A stretch of 48,489 nucleotides of DNA from Clostridia bacterium (GTDB taxonomy: Bacteria; Bacillota; Clostridia; Oscillospirales; CAG-272). The translations under genes and the position numbers were made by a program. The notes under the pieces were generated by a model. That model made no database searches. It saw only the letters and a program-made list of their open reading frames with translations, and was not told the origin of the DNA. Location of the stretch: positions 1 through 48,489 of the forward strand of contig JAFTSU010000021.1 of the NCBI GenBank assembly GCA_017467105.1, in the 5' to 3' direction. How positions within the stretch are numbered: position 1 is the first letter of the stretch; each line of letters begins with the position of its first letter. Positions 40,623 through 48,086 of this stretch are shown here, piece by piece.

Positions 40623-40651
40623 AAAAAAGTGCGCACGCAATGCGAGCGCAC
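40623..40651 (-). terminator. Terminator-like hairpin in the solute-binding protein leader (attenuator)
   Basis: On the minus strand GTGCGC(T)CGCA pairs with TGCG(T)GCGCAC in near-perfect symmetry, followed by T6, and ends 25 bases before the start codon. Its position between promoter and gene makes it a candidate attenuator. Confidence 0.7.
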
Positions 40652-40672
40652 CCAAAAATGTACTCTCCACAT

Positions 40673-40771
40673 TGCTGCGACACAATTTTTACCCGAATAT
40701 AGGGGAAGATGGGAGGTACAAATTTGCATAGTACCACCCTATATTCGGAAGCTGTTCAATTGTGTCGCAAC
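40673..40771 (-). promoter_or_regulatory. Interrupted ~100-bp palindromic leader of the solute-binding protein gene
   Basis: Arms match in nested order: GCGACACAATT (40677-40687) with AATTGTGTCGC, CCGAATATAGGG with CCCTATATTCGG, and GGTAC with GTACC around an 11-nt loop. Asymmetric internal loops separate them. The predicted transcript starts at its edge, so it would fold as one long hairpin at the 5' end of the mRNA. It matches no known family. Confidence 0.65.
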
Positions 40772-40774
40772 TTT

Positions 40775-40803
40775 ATTATATCATATGAAAAGAAAAATGT
40801 AAA
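40775..40803 (-). promoter_or_regulatory. Promoter of the solute-binding lipoprotein gene
   Basis: Minus strand TTTACA (40803-40798), a 17-base spacer and TATAAT (40780-40775). The -10 box abuts the leader palindrome. Confidence 0.83.
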
Positions 40804-40849
40804 GGTTTTTTTAATGATTACTGCAAAAAACATATTTAGTTTAGTGCAG

Positions 40850-43243
40850 TCATCTTATATCATAAACCGACCTTAGCCTTATCTCCTTAGCTTCACCCTC
40901 TATGATCTTGATTCGTCTTTCTCCGGGATTCATATCGAAGAAGTTATCCTCAAAAATGGGATCTACGTCCGGAGAATACAGCTCCACGCTCTTTGCGTAT
41001 GCGCAGGCTTTAACGGTTACGTAGCCATCCTCCACGGTACAGCTGAGCTTGGGGTCAGAGAAGTCAAAGTGCTTAGGCGACGTGAATATCACACTGCCAC
41101 TTGACAGCACCTCACCACCCGAAACAAACTCGTAAAAATAGTAGCTTTCCCTCACGTTCGTTTTGTGGAAATCTACGTCATCAAGCCACAAAACGCTACA
41201 CGGGTCTACACTAACAGCCTTTTCTTCGCTCGAAAGCACCTCGCCGTCCGATGCTCTGCGAAGCTCGGCGCGTACCACACCGTCCACCCTTTTCAGAGTA
41301 TCGTTAGTTATACACAGTCGCGCTCTGGTTTCGTAATCGTATACGTCAGGCTGCATGATCACGTGAGGTCTGCCGTCCTTTTCTCCTATTTCGAGGCAGG
41401 AGATCAGCACCGGAGAATAAAACCTTTTCGCATAGTAGTGCAGCGCCTTCAGTCTACCGTAGTAGTCAATGCTTGACCAGGATGCAACCGGCCATATATC
41501 GTTTAGCTGCCAATACAGAGTACCCATACATCTGCCTCTGTTACGTCTCAGATGCTCCACCCCGTACTTGATAGCTTCAGCCTGAAGAAGCTGTGACGCA
41601 TACAAGAGAGTGGGGAAGCTCGAGGGATACAGGAAGGTATTGGCGAGATAAGTAACTATCTTTGCGTTTGCACCGCTGTTGCGCTGATGTAATTCCATAA
41701 CTCTTGAGAATATATTTCTATCCTCGGGAAGAGTAAACTGATTTACGGTTTTTTCAGATGGAAAGGACTGGAAACCAAACTCGGAGAGATATCTGAAGTA
41801 GTGATTTCTGTACTCGGTGAACGGCACGCCGCCGTGCCATACCCTCCAATAGTGAGAGTCACCGAAGTCCTCGTTATTCGGATCAATAAAGTGTCCGCAG
41901 GTTATGGGAGAAGTTGAGATATACGCAATATACGGACACACCTTGTTTACGATATCAGCGATAATCCCCTCAAAAAGCTCGATGCACGCAGGCTTACATA
42001 GCTTCAGTACGTGCTCCGGCGATTCGGGAGCGCAGCTTTCCACCTCGTTGTTTCCGCTTATTACGGCAACCGATGCGTGATGACGGATGCGTGTCAGATT
42101 TTGCCTTATTTCCACCTTTATGCTTTCTGTCATTTTTTCGTCGGGCAGATATAGAGAGCAGGCAAACATCATATCTAAGAACACCACGATTCCAAGCTCG
42201 TCACAGATATCGAAGAAGAAATCGTCGGGATAGTATCCTCCGCCCCATACTCTTATCGCGTTGAAGTTTGCAAATCTGCAACGCAAAAGCAGCTGCCGCG
42301 TTCTTTCCTCCGTAATGCGTGAGAAAATATTATCCTCGGGGATATAGTCAGCGCCCATAGCAAAGAAATCTATACCGTTGCATCTGTGCTTGAAGCTCTC
42401 GCCGTATTTGTCCTTCTCGCGAATAAGCTCAAGAGTTCTGAGACCTATACGCTTTCTGCATTCGTCACCGTCTACTTTAGCAACGAATTCATACAGGCTC
42501 TGCTCGCCAAGTCCTGCAGGCCACCACAAGATAGGATCGACTATCTCACTCTCTTCGTTTGCGGGAATAGTGTATTCCTCACCGGACGGTGTTCTGACGA
42601 GCACAAGGATATCCGTCGGCTCGTCAACCGTTACCGTCGGAGTAACAAACACCCGCCCCGCCTCGTGCCGCTGTGTAATATGAAAATCGGTAATGCGTGC
42701 TGAGTCCTTTTCGATCAGATACACGGGACGCCATATTCCCATATCCGGCACGTAAGGTCCCCAGTCCCAGCCGCACATACAGTGAGCCTTTCTGATGTGT
42801 GAGAATCCCTCAAGCGCAAAATTCGCTCTGTATAGTGGGATCTCGGCGTGCTTCATCTTTATATACTCGTGTATGTTCTTTGTAACAACCTTTACCGTGT
42901 TCTCGCCTGCATTCAGCTTTTCCGTCACGTCAAGCTCATAGGTGACGTGCATATTATCGGTGCTTGCTATCAGCTCCCCATTCAGATACACGTCGCACAG
43001 TGTGTCAAGTCCCTCGAAACGCAGAATATATCCGCATTCACGCTTATCAACGGTTAAGGCCTTTTCGAAGGTATAGTCGTTATGAGTCAGAGCAAGAGCA
43101 TCGAACTCGTTATCTCTGTAGTATGGATCCTCTATAAGTGCGTTTTCTAACAGAAAGGAATAGAGAGAACCGGGTACGGTGCCCACGCAGTCAAAACCGC
43201 CGCCCCTCATTCGCCACTCGCCATTCAAGGATATTCTTTTCAT
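40850..43243 (-). CDS. GH2-family beta-mannosidase
   Basis: This 797-aa glycoside hydrolase releases terminal beta-mannose from manno-oligosaccharides or N-glycan cores. An N-terminal sugar-binding domain begins LNGEWRMRGG. CGWDWGPYVPDMGIWRPVYL (158-177) is a beta-mannosidase signature. The TIM barrel has RVWGGGYYPDDFFFDICDE, the acid/base Glu400 in SGNNE and the nucleophile Glu488 in YLSEFG. It has no signal peptide, so it is cytoplasmic. GGGAGG lies before the ATG. It diverges from an AraC regulator that probably controls it. Confidence 0.92.
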   Translation of the reverse strand: MKRISLNGEWRMRGGGFDCVGTVPGSLYSFLLENALIEDPYYRDNEFDALALTHNDYTFEKALTVDKRECGYILRFEGLDTLCDVYLNGELIASTDNMHVTYELDVTEKLNAGENTVKVVTKNIHEYIKMKHAEIPLYRANFALEGFSHIRKAHCMCGWDWGPYVPDMGIWRPVYLIEKDSARITDFHITQRHEAGRVFVTPTVTVDEPTDILVLVRTPSGEEYTIPANEESEIVDPILWWPAGLGEQSLYEFVAKVDGDECRKRIGLRTLELIREKDKYGESFKHRCNGIDFFAMGADYIPEDNIFSRITEERTRQLLLRCRFANFNAIRVWGGGYYPDDFFFDICDELGIVVFLDMMFACSLYLPDEKMTESIKVEIRQNLTRIRHHASVAVISGNNEVESCAPESPEHVLKLCKPACIELFEGIIADIVNKVCPYIAYISTSPITCGHFIDPNNEDFGDSHYWRVWHGGVPFTEYRNHYFRYLSEFGFQSFPSEKTVNQFTLPEDRNIFSRVMELHQRNSGANAKIVTYLANTFLYPSSFPTLLYASQLLQAEAIKYGVEHLRRNRGRCMGTLYWQLNDIWPVASWSSIDYYGRLKALHYYAKRFYSPVLISCLEIGEKDGRPHVIMQPDVYDYETRARLCITNDTLKRVDGVVRAELRRASDGEVLSSEEKAVSVDPCSVLWLDDVDFHKTNVRESYYFYEFVSGGEVLSSGSVIFTSPKHFDFSDPKLSCTVEDGYVTVKACAYAKSVELYSPDVDPIFEDNFFDMNPGERRIKIIEGEAKEIRLRSVYDIR

Positions 43244-43328
43244 ACGTCCCTCCCATTTAGTGTTCTTTTCATTATTTCATCATTCAGCACAGGTGCACCG
43301 AAAATGTTGGAATAATATTGCTATTTGT

Positions 43329-43357
43329 ATTATATTATGATAAAATATAAATATCAA
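43329..43357 (-). promoter_or_regulatory. Promoter of the beta-mannosidase gene
   Basis: Minus strand TTGATA (43357-43352), a 17-base spacer and TATAAT (43334-43329). It lies in the AT-rich region shared with the divergent AraC gene. Confidence 0.78.
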
Positions 43358-43403
43358 TGTAATATCTTATCATCTATTTATATTATCTTACTGTGAGGTG
43401 TGT

Positions 43404-44180
43404 ATGGAATTTGTTATTTGGGGCACCGACTTCGGTCATAAAAGGGGCGAGTTTTGCGTGCGAAGCATATCTGGACAATATCTTTTATCCTATTTCCGTA
43501 CGGATTACCTATACGAGAAGGACGGCGAGCTTTTAGAGGGCAGAGCAGGGGATATGCTTATAATGCCTCCCGGCGTTACCGTGTATCACGGTCCGATTTC
43601 CAATATGACGGAGGGATTCGTCAACGATTGGATATACGTCGGAGGAGATGATTTTTCCGCTATCTTAGATAAATATCCGCTCCCCCTCGCTACTCCCTTC
43701 AGAGCCTCAGATGGCGAGCTGCTGGCGAGGTGTATCAGAAAAATTAATGCCGAAGCCTCGTATAAGCTATGCGGCCATACGGAGAAGTGCGACGGCTGTA
43801 TGACAGAGCTCATAATAGATCTGTATAGGGAATACACAAGGCAGACTTCGGCATCCGTGACGTCAGCGATAGAGCTTATCAGAAGTGAGTTTCTGAAGGA
43901 TCCGAAACGGAGCTGGACTCTTTCCTCAATGGCTGAATTCTGCGGTTACTCAGAGAGCCGTTTTTCAGCACTCTATAAGCAGAAGTATTCGCTCTCACCG
44001 ATCAGCGACCTTATCGACATCAGGCTAAAGCAGGCGCAGATGCTTCTTAGGTACAGCCCTCTTTCTATATCCGAGATAGCAGATTCCGTGGGATTTGGGA
44101 GCATCTTCTATTTTTCCAAAGCGTTCAAATCCGCCTTTGGACTCTCTCCAACAGAATACAGAAGAGAGTATGCTTCTTAA
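43404..44180 (+). CDS. AraC-family transcriptional regulator
   Basis: This 258-aa protein from the ATG at 43404 has GAGGTGTGT upstream; a GTG two codons earlier is less likely. The N-terminal half (about 1-130) is a cupin-like ligand domain with EGRAGDMLIMPPGVTVYHG, typical of sugar-responsive AraC proteins. The C-terminal double helix-turn-helix (about 160-256) includes LSSMAEFCGYSESRFSALYK and ISEIADSVGFGSIFYFSKAF. It is divergent from the beta-mannosidase gene, so activation of that gene by a manno-oligosaccharide is likely (inference). Confidence 0.9.
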   Translation: MEFVIWGTDFGHKRGEFCVRSISGQYLLSYFRTDYLYEKDGELLEGRAGDMLIMPPGVTVYHGPISNMTEGFVNDWIYVGGDDFSAILDKYPLPLATPFRASDGELLARCIRKINAEASYKLCGHTEKCDGCMTELIIDLYREYTRQTSASVTSAIELIRSEFLKDPKRSWTLSSMAEFCGYSESRFSALYKQKYSLSPISDLIDIRLKQAQMLLRYSPLSISEIADSVGFGSIFYFSKAFKSAFGLSPTEYRREYAS

Positions 44181-44181
44181 T

Positions 44182-44218
44182 AAAAAAGCGTGAGTGCATT
44201 ATTTAACACTCACGCTTT
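44182..44218. terminator. Shared terminator between AraC and YbaK genes
   Basis: AAAGCGTGAGTG (44185-44196) pairs with CACTCACGCTTT (44207-44218). The T6 tract is on the minus strand, so it is strongest for the 44247-44723 gene. Confidence 0.9.
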
Positions 44219-44246
44219 GAAATTATATTTGCTTTGTTAAAGGGAA

Positions 44247-44723
44247 TTATTCGTATTCTCTTCTCTTACATACGTCAACCCATTCCTCAGCCTTGGAGGC
44301 GCGATACAGCTCCTCACAGCTGAGACTTACCGCGCTGCTTGCCGTGCCTGCCGCAGGGTATACCGTGTCGAATCTTTGCATAGAAACGTCGAGAAATACA
44401 CGCACCCTGGCTGGAAGGGCGAAGGGACATACTCCGCCGACAGCGTGACCAGTAAGCGAGAGCGCCTCGTCGGGCGAGAGCATTCTCGGCTTAAAGCCGA
44501 ATTTGTCCTTAAATTTTCTGTTATCTATCTTGCAGTCCCCGGCACAAACCACCAGCACGCACCCGTCACCGTCAGACAGAGATATACTCTTCGCGATCCT
44601 TGCGCCCTCGGTTCCGAGCGCCGCGGCAGCGAGCTCCACGGTTGCGCTTGATACGTCAAATTCGATAATTCTGCCGTCTAGTCCGTATTCTGCGAGATGC
44701 TCCCGTACCTTTTCTATAGACAT
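44247..44723 (-). CDS. YbaK/EbsC-family aminoacyl-tRNA deacylase
   Basis: This 158-aa protein shows the YbaK/ProX fold pattern: ISLSDGDGCVLVVCAGDCKIDNRKFKDKFG, including the conserved lysines, then LTGHAVGGVCPFALP, the family GxxxGGxxPF motif. Family members hydrolyse mischarged Cys-tRNA-Pro or related aminoacyl-tRNAs in trans. The exact mischarged substrate cannot be read from sequence. AGGAAG lies before the ATG. It follows the FGGY kinase gene after about 30 bases in the same direction and may share its promoter. Confidence 0.88.
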   Translation of the reverse strand: MSIEKVREHLAEYGLDGRIIEFDVSSATVELAAAALGTEGARIAKSISLSDGDGCVLVVCAGDCKIDNRKFKDKFGFKPRMLSPDEALSLTGHAVGGVCPFALPARVRVFLDVSMQRFDTVYPAAGTASSAVSLSCEELYRASKAEEWVDVCKRREYE

Positions 44724-44755
44724 CTTTTTCTTCCTTTTTTTGACACGCCCCCGGA

Positions 44756-46153
44756 TTATATGTTAAGGAGCTTATCTATTTTAGTAAATCTTTCGTAGCA
44801 CTCGCTGTAATCCGCGCCGGTGGGCTCGTAGGTGCGATCAATAGCGATCAACTCACATGCGCTCTCTACGGAGTCAAACACACCCGTTCCAACACCTGCC
44901 AGAATTGCAGAGCCCAGACATGCGGTTTCCTTGTTCTTTAGAGTCTGCAGCTTCTTTCCGGTCATGTCCGCCTTGATCTGACACCACAGAGGGCTGGATG
45001 CACCGCCTCCCATAGCGCGTATCTCACTGACGTCAAGGTCAAGGTAATCAAGATTGGACTTCAGCATGCAGGCAACAGACTCCATTACCGCGCGAACAAA
45101 GTGCCCTCTGTTATGCTCGGTGGTCAGACCCGTGAAGCTTCCTCTTGCATCGGGATTATACTTCGGCATTGTAGAGCCGCAGAGATACGGCAGGAAGGTC
45201 ACACCGTCAGAACCGGGAGCGATATCCTTTGCCTGCTCGTCAAGCTCCATAAATGAGAAGCTCTCGCACAGCGCATTTCTGAACCATTTAAGTGCCATGC
45301 CGGCAGTGGGCGACCAGGAGAGCAGACAGTATTTTCCGTCGTAGTTGTAGTGGCAGGGAACTATGCTTGAGGGATCGTATTCCGGGATTTTATCCGAGGG
45401 TGTGAAAATTACCATCGTCGTACCGGTCATAACGCTGACGATACCGCGCTTCACGATACCTGCACCAATAGCGCCTGCAACCTGGTCCATAGCGCAAGTG
45501 CATACCTTAATGCCCTCATACTCGCCAATGCACACGCCACTGTCCAAAAGCTCGGGCAGCATCTCGCGGGAGCATCCTATAAACTCGAGCATCTCACCCC
45601 ACCAGTCGTTTTTGCTTATGTCAAAGTATATTGTGGACGACTGCAAAGTTTTCTGCGTTACGAATTTACCCGTCATCTTGTAGAGTATGTAGTCTTCAAG
45701 CAGGAATACCTTCTTTGTCTTTGCCCATACCTCAGGCTCGTTTCTCTTGACCCAGAGCAGCTTGCAGGCAGGCCAGGTTGCAGTGACCTCGGGCTGACCC
45801 GTGATCTCGTATACCTTTTTTCTGCCGAAATGCTTTTCGATCAGGCTTGCCTCCTCTGTAGCTCTGTTATCAAGCCATACGATAGCCTTTCTCGTGGGAT
45901 TGCCGTCCTCGTCGGTCAGTATCAGGGTCTCGCATTGAGTATCAATAGCCAATGCATCTATCTGAAGCTCAGCCTTGATCTTTTCGATCTCACCCTTTAC
46001 GATATCCCAGTATTTCTCTGCAGAAAACTCCATAATATCTCCCTTTGATTCAACCAAGTAATCAGCGGTGAGCTTGATCTTCTCCTCCAGCTTCTCGTTA
46101 AAAACAGCCGTTTTTACCGAGGTAGTACCCATATCTATACCCATCAAATTCAT
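44756..46153 (-). CDS. FGGY-family carbohydrate kinase
   Basis: About 465 aa from the second ATG at 46153. It has the AAAGGA SD six bases upstream; the ATG at 46159 is only two bases from it. The N-terminal FGGY domain has GIDMGTTSVKTAVF, AIVWLDNRA and ATWPACKLLWVKRNEPEVW. The C-terminal domain has the catalytic-aspartate region MDQVAGAIGAG, SVMTGTTMV and the ATP motif MGGGASSPLWCQIKAD. This is closest in look to xylulokinase/gluconokinase-like enzymes, which phosphorylate a pentose, ketose or polyol in the cytoplasm. No isomerase or transporter is adjacent, so the sugar is open. Confidence 0.9.
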   Translation of the reverse strand: MNLMGIDMGTTSVKTAVFNEKLEEKIKLTADYLVESKGDIMEFSAEKYWDIVKGEIEKIKAELQIDALAIDTQCETLILTDEDGNPTRKAIVWLDNRATEEASLIEKHFGRKKVYEITGQPEVTATWPACKLLWVKRNEPEVWAKTKKVFLLEDYILYKMTGKFVTQKTLQSSTIYFDISKNDWWGEMLEFIGCSREMLPELLDSGVCIGEYEGIKVCTCAMDQVAGAIGAGIVKRGIVSVMTGTTMVIFTPSDKIPEYDPSSIVPCHYNYDGKYCLLSWSPTAGMALKWFRNALCESFSFMELDEQAKDIAPGSDGVTFLPYLCGSTMPKYNPDARGSFTGLTTEHNRGHFVRAVMESVACMLKSNLDYLDLDVSEIRAMGGGASSPLWCQIKADMTGKKLQTLKNKETACLGSAILAGVGTGVFDSVESACELIAIDRTYEPTGADYSECYERFTKIDKLLNI

Positions 46154-46200
46154 ATTCATATTCCTTTCTTATAAGTGAAGATTTGTTTTTTACTAATGTG

Positions 46201-46229
46201 ATTATAGCACATAAAAACAAATAAGTCAA
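46201..46229 (-). promoter_or_regulatory. Promoter of the FGGY kinase gene
   Basis: Minus strand TTGACT (46229-46224), a 17-base spacer and TATAAT (46206-46201). The 46230-46390 stretch shows no gene. Confidence 0.87.
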
Positions 46230-46391
46230 CCGCGCGCGACGCTTTGCGGTATTTTTTTCGCGGCAGCATTTGTTAAGCATTGTCGGCAAACCCGGAGGCT
46301 TTATGCTTTATCGCCCCTTCATTTCACCCCGCGCTTTATTTGGCACTTGATTACACCCTTCACTTGCGTACCGACAGAAGCCCTTGAACTA

Positions 46392-46420
46392 TTGACTTTG
46401 CAAAAACGAAATGGTATAAT
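46392..46420 (+). promoter_or_regulatory. Promoter of the HAD hydrolase gene
   Basis: TTGACT (46392-46397), a 17-base spacer and TATAAT (46415-46420). Confidence 0.88.
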
Positions 46421-46451
46421 ATAACAAAAGCACGATGCAAAGGAGAACAAA

Positions 46452-47303
46452 ATGCGTAAAAAGCCGACGATCGCACTTATGTACGATTTTGATAAAACTC
46501 TGTGCGACGCTGATATGCAGCACTACACCTTCATACCGAATCTTGGTATGACCAGCGATCAGTTCTGGTCAGACGTGGAGCAGTTCAGACGTAAAAACTA
46601 TATGGAGAGCATCCTCGGATATATGTACTACTCTATGAATATCTGCAAGGAGAAGGGAATTCCGTTTACCAAGGAATATCTGCGCTCCACAGGTAAGGAT
46701 ATCCGCTTTTATAAAGGCGTACAGAATTGGTTCAGCCGAATCAATAAGTACGGCGAATCCATAGGCGTGAACATAGAGCATTACGTAATCTCCAGCGGTA
46801 TCAAGGAGATCATCGAGGGATGTGACATCAAGGATGAGTTTAAGAAGATCTTTGCCTGTCAGTATTATTTTGACGAAAGCGGTGAGGCGATCTGGCCAAA
46901 GATCGCGATAAACTATACTCAGAAAACCCAGTACATTTTCCGTATTTCTAAGGCAGCCTTTGACGAGAGTGATAATAAGAAGGTAAACGATAAGATGTCC
47001 GATCGCCCCATACCCTATCAGAATATGATATATTTCGGTGACGGAATGACGGACATTCCTTGTATGACCTTCGTTAAGAAGCAGGGCGGTATATCCATTG
47101 CCCTCTATCAGAAGGGACAGAAAAACAAGGTTACCGACCTTCTCCTCGACGAGAGAGTAAACTATATCTGTCCCGCTGATTACCAGGAGGGCGGTGATCT
47201 TGACGCTCTTGTAAAGTGTATTCTTCAAAAGATGCAGCTCTCTCACAGCCTGTGTCTGAAGCAACGCCGTCAGCGCCAGCGAGAATCTAAGAAAAACAGC
47301 TAA
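46452..47303 (+). CDS. HAD-superfamily hydrolase
   Basis: This 283-aa protein has motif I at Asp12-Asp14 (YDFDKTLCD), motif II near YVISSGIKEII, and the acidic motif FGDGMTDIPCM with a lysine-rich lead-in. These form the phosphoaspartate site of HAD phosphatases. A helical cap lies between motifs I and II. The C-terminus is a basic Arg/Lys/Gln tail (KQRRQRQRESKKNS). The substrate is a phosphorylated small molecule, not identifiable here. AAAGGAG lies before the ATG. It is a single-gene unit between a promoter and a terminator. Confidence 0.88.
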   Translation: MRKKPTIALMYDFDKTLCDADMQHYTFIPNLGMTSDQFWSDVEQFRRKNYMESILGYMYYSMNICKEKGIPFTKEYLRSTGKDIRFYKGVQNWFSRINKYGESIGVNIEHYVISSGIKEIIEGCDIKDEFKKIFACQYYFDESGEAIWPKIAINYTQKTQYIFRISKAAFDESDNKKVNDKMSDRPIPYQNMIYFGDGMTDIPCMTFVKKQGGISIALYQKGQKNKVTDLLLDERVNYICPADYQEGGDLDALVKCILQKMQLSHSLCLKQRRQRQRESKKNS

Positions 47304-47356
47304 AATTTGACACGCCCCATACCTAAATTGTCAAATAAGCTGAAAATATGTTAACT

Positions 47357-47390
47357 GAGGCAGAGGCTTTTTCACCTCTGCCTCATTCTT
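47357..47390 (+). terminator. Terminator of the HAD hydrolase gene
   Basis: GAGGCAGAGG (47357-47366) pairs with CCTCTGCCTC (47375-47384), followed by a T-rich stretch. Confidence 0.82.
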
Positions 47391-47404
47391 TCTTTACAAT
47401 TCTA

Positions 47405-47433
47405 TTGACATTTATAAAAAAATGATTTATAAT
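47405..47433 (+). promoter_or_regulatory. Promoter of ssrA
   Basis: TTGACA (47405-47410), a 17-base spacer and TATAAT (47428-47433), 18 bases before the mature tmRNA 5' end. Confidence 0.92.
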
Positions 47434-47451
47434 ATTTTCTGCAAACCGAAT

Positions 47452-47817
47452 GGGGCCGTAAAGGTTTCGACAGGGGTTTTGAGATATGATAAGCGTGGCG
47501 GGCAGGATAATCCCGTAAAACTGTCCAAACTTAAAAATAAACGACAACAATAGAGTTGCTCTGGCAGCGTAAGCTGCTGACGCGGCAATAACGCCGCCCG
47601 TACCGCGTGAGAGGACTACGACTCACGCCGTGCGTCAAATTAGTAGTGCCCGTGAACCGAGATTTCGCACTTGTATCGGTCACGCATTAAAGCGCTACCG
47701 GAGCGAGAGCCTGTCTATCGGCGCTCGCAAAGGGAATTTCAAAAGATAAGACTGCCCACGGAGAAGGTTATATCAAGGGGCTTTTGGACACGGGTTCGAC
47801 TCCCGTCGGCTCCACCA
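47452..47817 (+). ncRNA. ssrA: Transfer-messenger RNA (tmRNA)
   Basis: The 5' end GGGGCCGTAAAGGTTTCGAC and 3' end GGTTCGACTCCCGTCGGCTC plus ACCA form the alanyl-tRNA-like domain. The internal tag frame ends AACGACAACAATAGAGTT and then codes ALAA before TAA (47570-47572), giving a tag that ends in NDNNRVALAA; the resume codon is uncertain. It rescues stalled ribosomes with SmpB and tags the chain for proteolysis. The first base after CCA begins the inverted repeat of the downstream palindrome module. Confidence 0.97.
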
Positions 47818-47860
47818 ACAAAAAGGGAACTTTTGTCTACCAAAAGTTCCCTTTTTTGTT
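47817..47860 (+). terminator. Inverted repeat directly after ssrA, matching the one after tRNA-Trp
   Basis: The left arm AACAAAAAGGGAACTTTTG (47817-47835) pairs with its complement at 47841-47860, with one extra T, around the loop TCTAC. It serves as an intrinsic terminator for ssrA. Relative to the RNA gene, the loop is the reverse complement of the loop in the tRNA-Trp copy. Confidence 0.87.
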
Positions 47861-47863
47861 TAT

Positions 47864-48022
47864 CCAAGCCGCAGTAGGGGTTCCCCGAAGCGAGTGCGCG
47901 AGCTTTGGGGGTTCCCGTAGGCTTGGTATGGAATCAACGCGCCCCGCGCGTTGTATGGAACCCCGACGAAGTCGCGAATGGCATTGCGCGAAGCGCGTAT
48001 AGAATAAAGCTCCTGCGGCTTG
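47864..48022 (+). repeat. Second array of variable palindromes with near-constant 8-nt spacers
   Basis: Palindromes: 47864-47926 (CCAAGCC/GGCTTGG outer arms with an insertion in the loop), 47935-47953 (CAACGCG/CGCGTTG), 47962-47976, 47985-47997, and a half-palindrome at 48007-48022 whose minus strand contains CAAGCCGCAGG. Spacers are TATGGAAT (47927-47934), TATGGAAC (47954-47961), AATGGCAT (47977-47984) and TATAGAAT (47998-48005). The layout matches the array at 334-520, but the spacer family differs. It lies between the ssrA hairpin and the promoter of the GNAT gene. Confidence 0.82.
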
Positions 48023-48048
48023 ATTTATCTCTGAAAGTGTGATATAAT
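48020..48048 (+). promoter_or_regulatory. Promoter of the partial GNAT gene, embedded in the array end
   Basis: TTGATT (48020-48025), a 17-base spacer ending AAAGTGTGA, and TATAAT (48043-48048). The -35 box is the end of the last palindrome. It is nearly the same composite as at 308-336. Confidence 0.85.
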
Positions 48049-48086
48049 AGACTCACCGAAAATCCAGAATTTGACGGGTGAATATT

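Noticed and set aside
40673-40771. T-box riboswitch before the solute-binding gene
   Set aside because: AGGGTGGTAC resembles the T-box sequence, but the promoter lies directly upstream, leaving no stem I or specifier loop, and the downstream gene is not an amino-acid gene.
47864-48022. Integron attC cassette array
   Set aside because: The palindromes are too short and lack a GTTRRRY-type core pair. There is one gene for many palindromes rather than one palindrome per gene, and no integrase is in the window.
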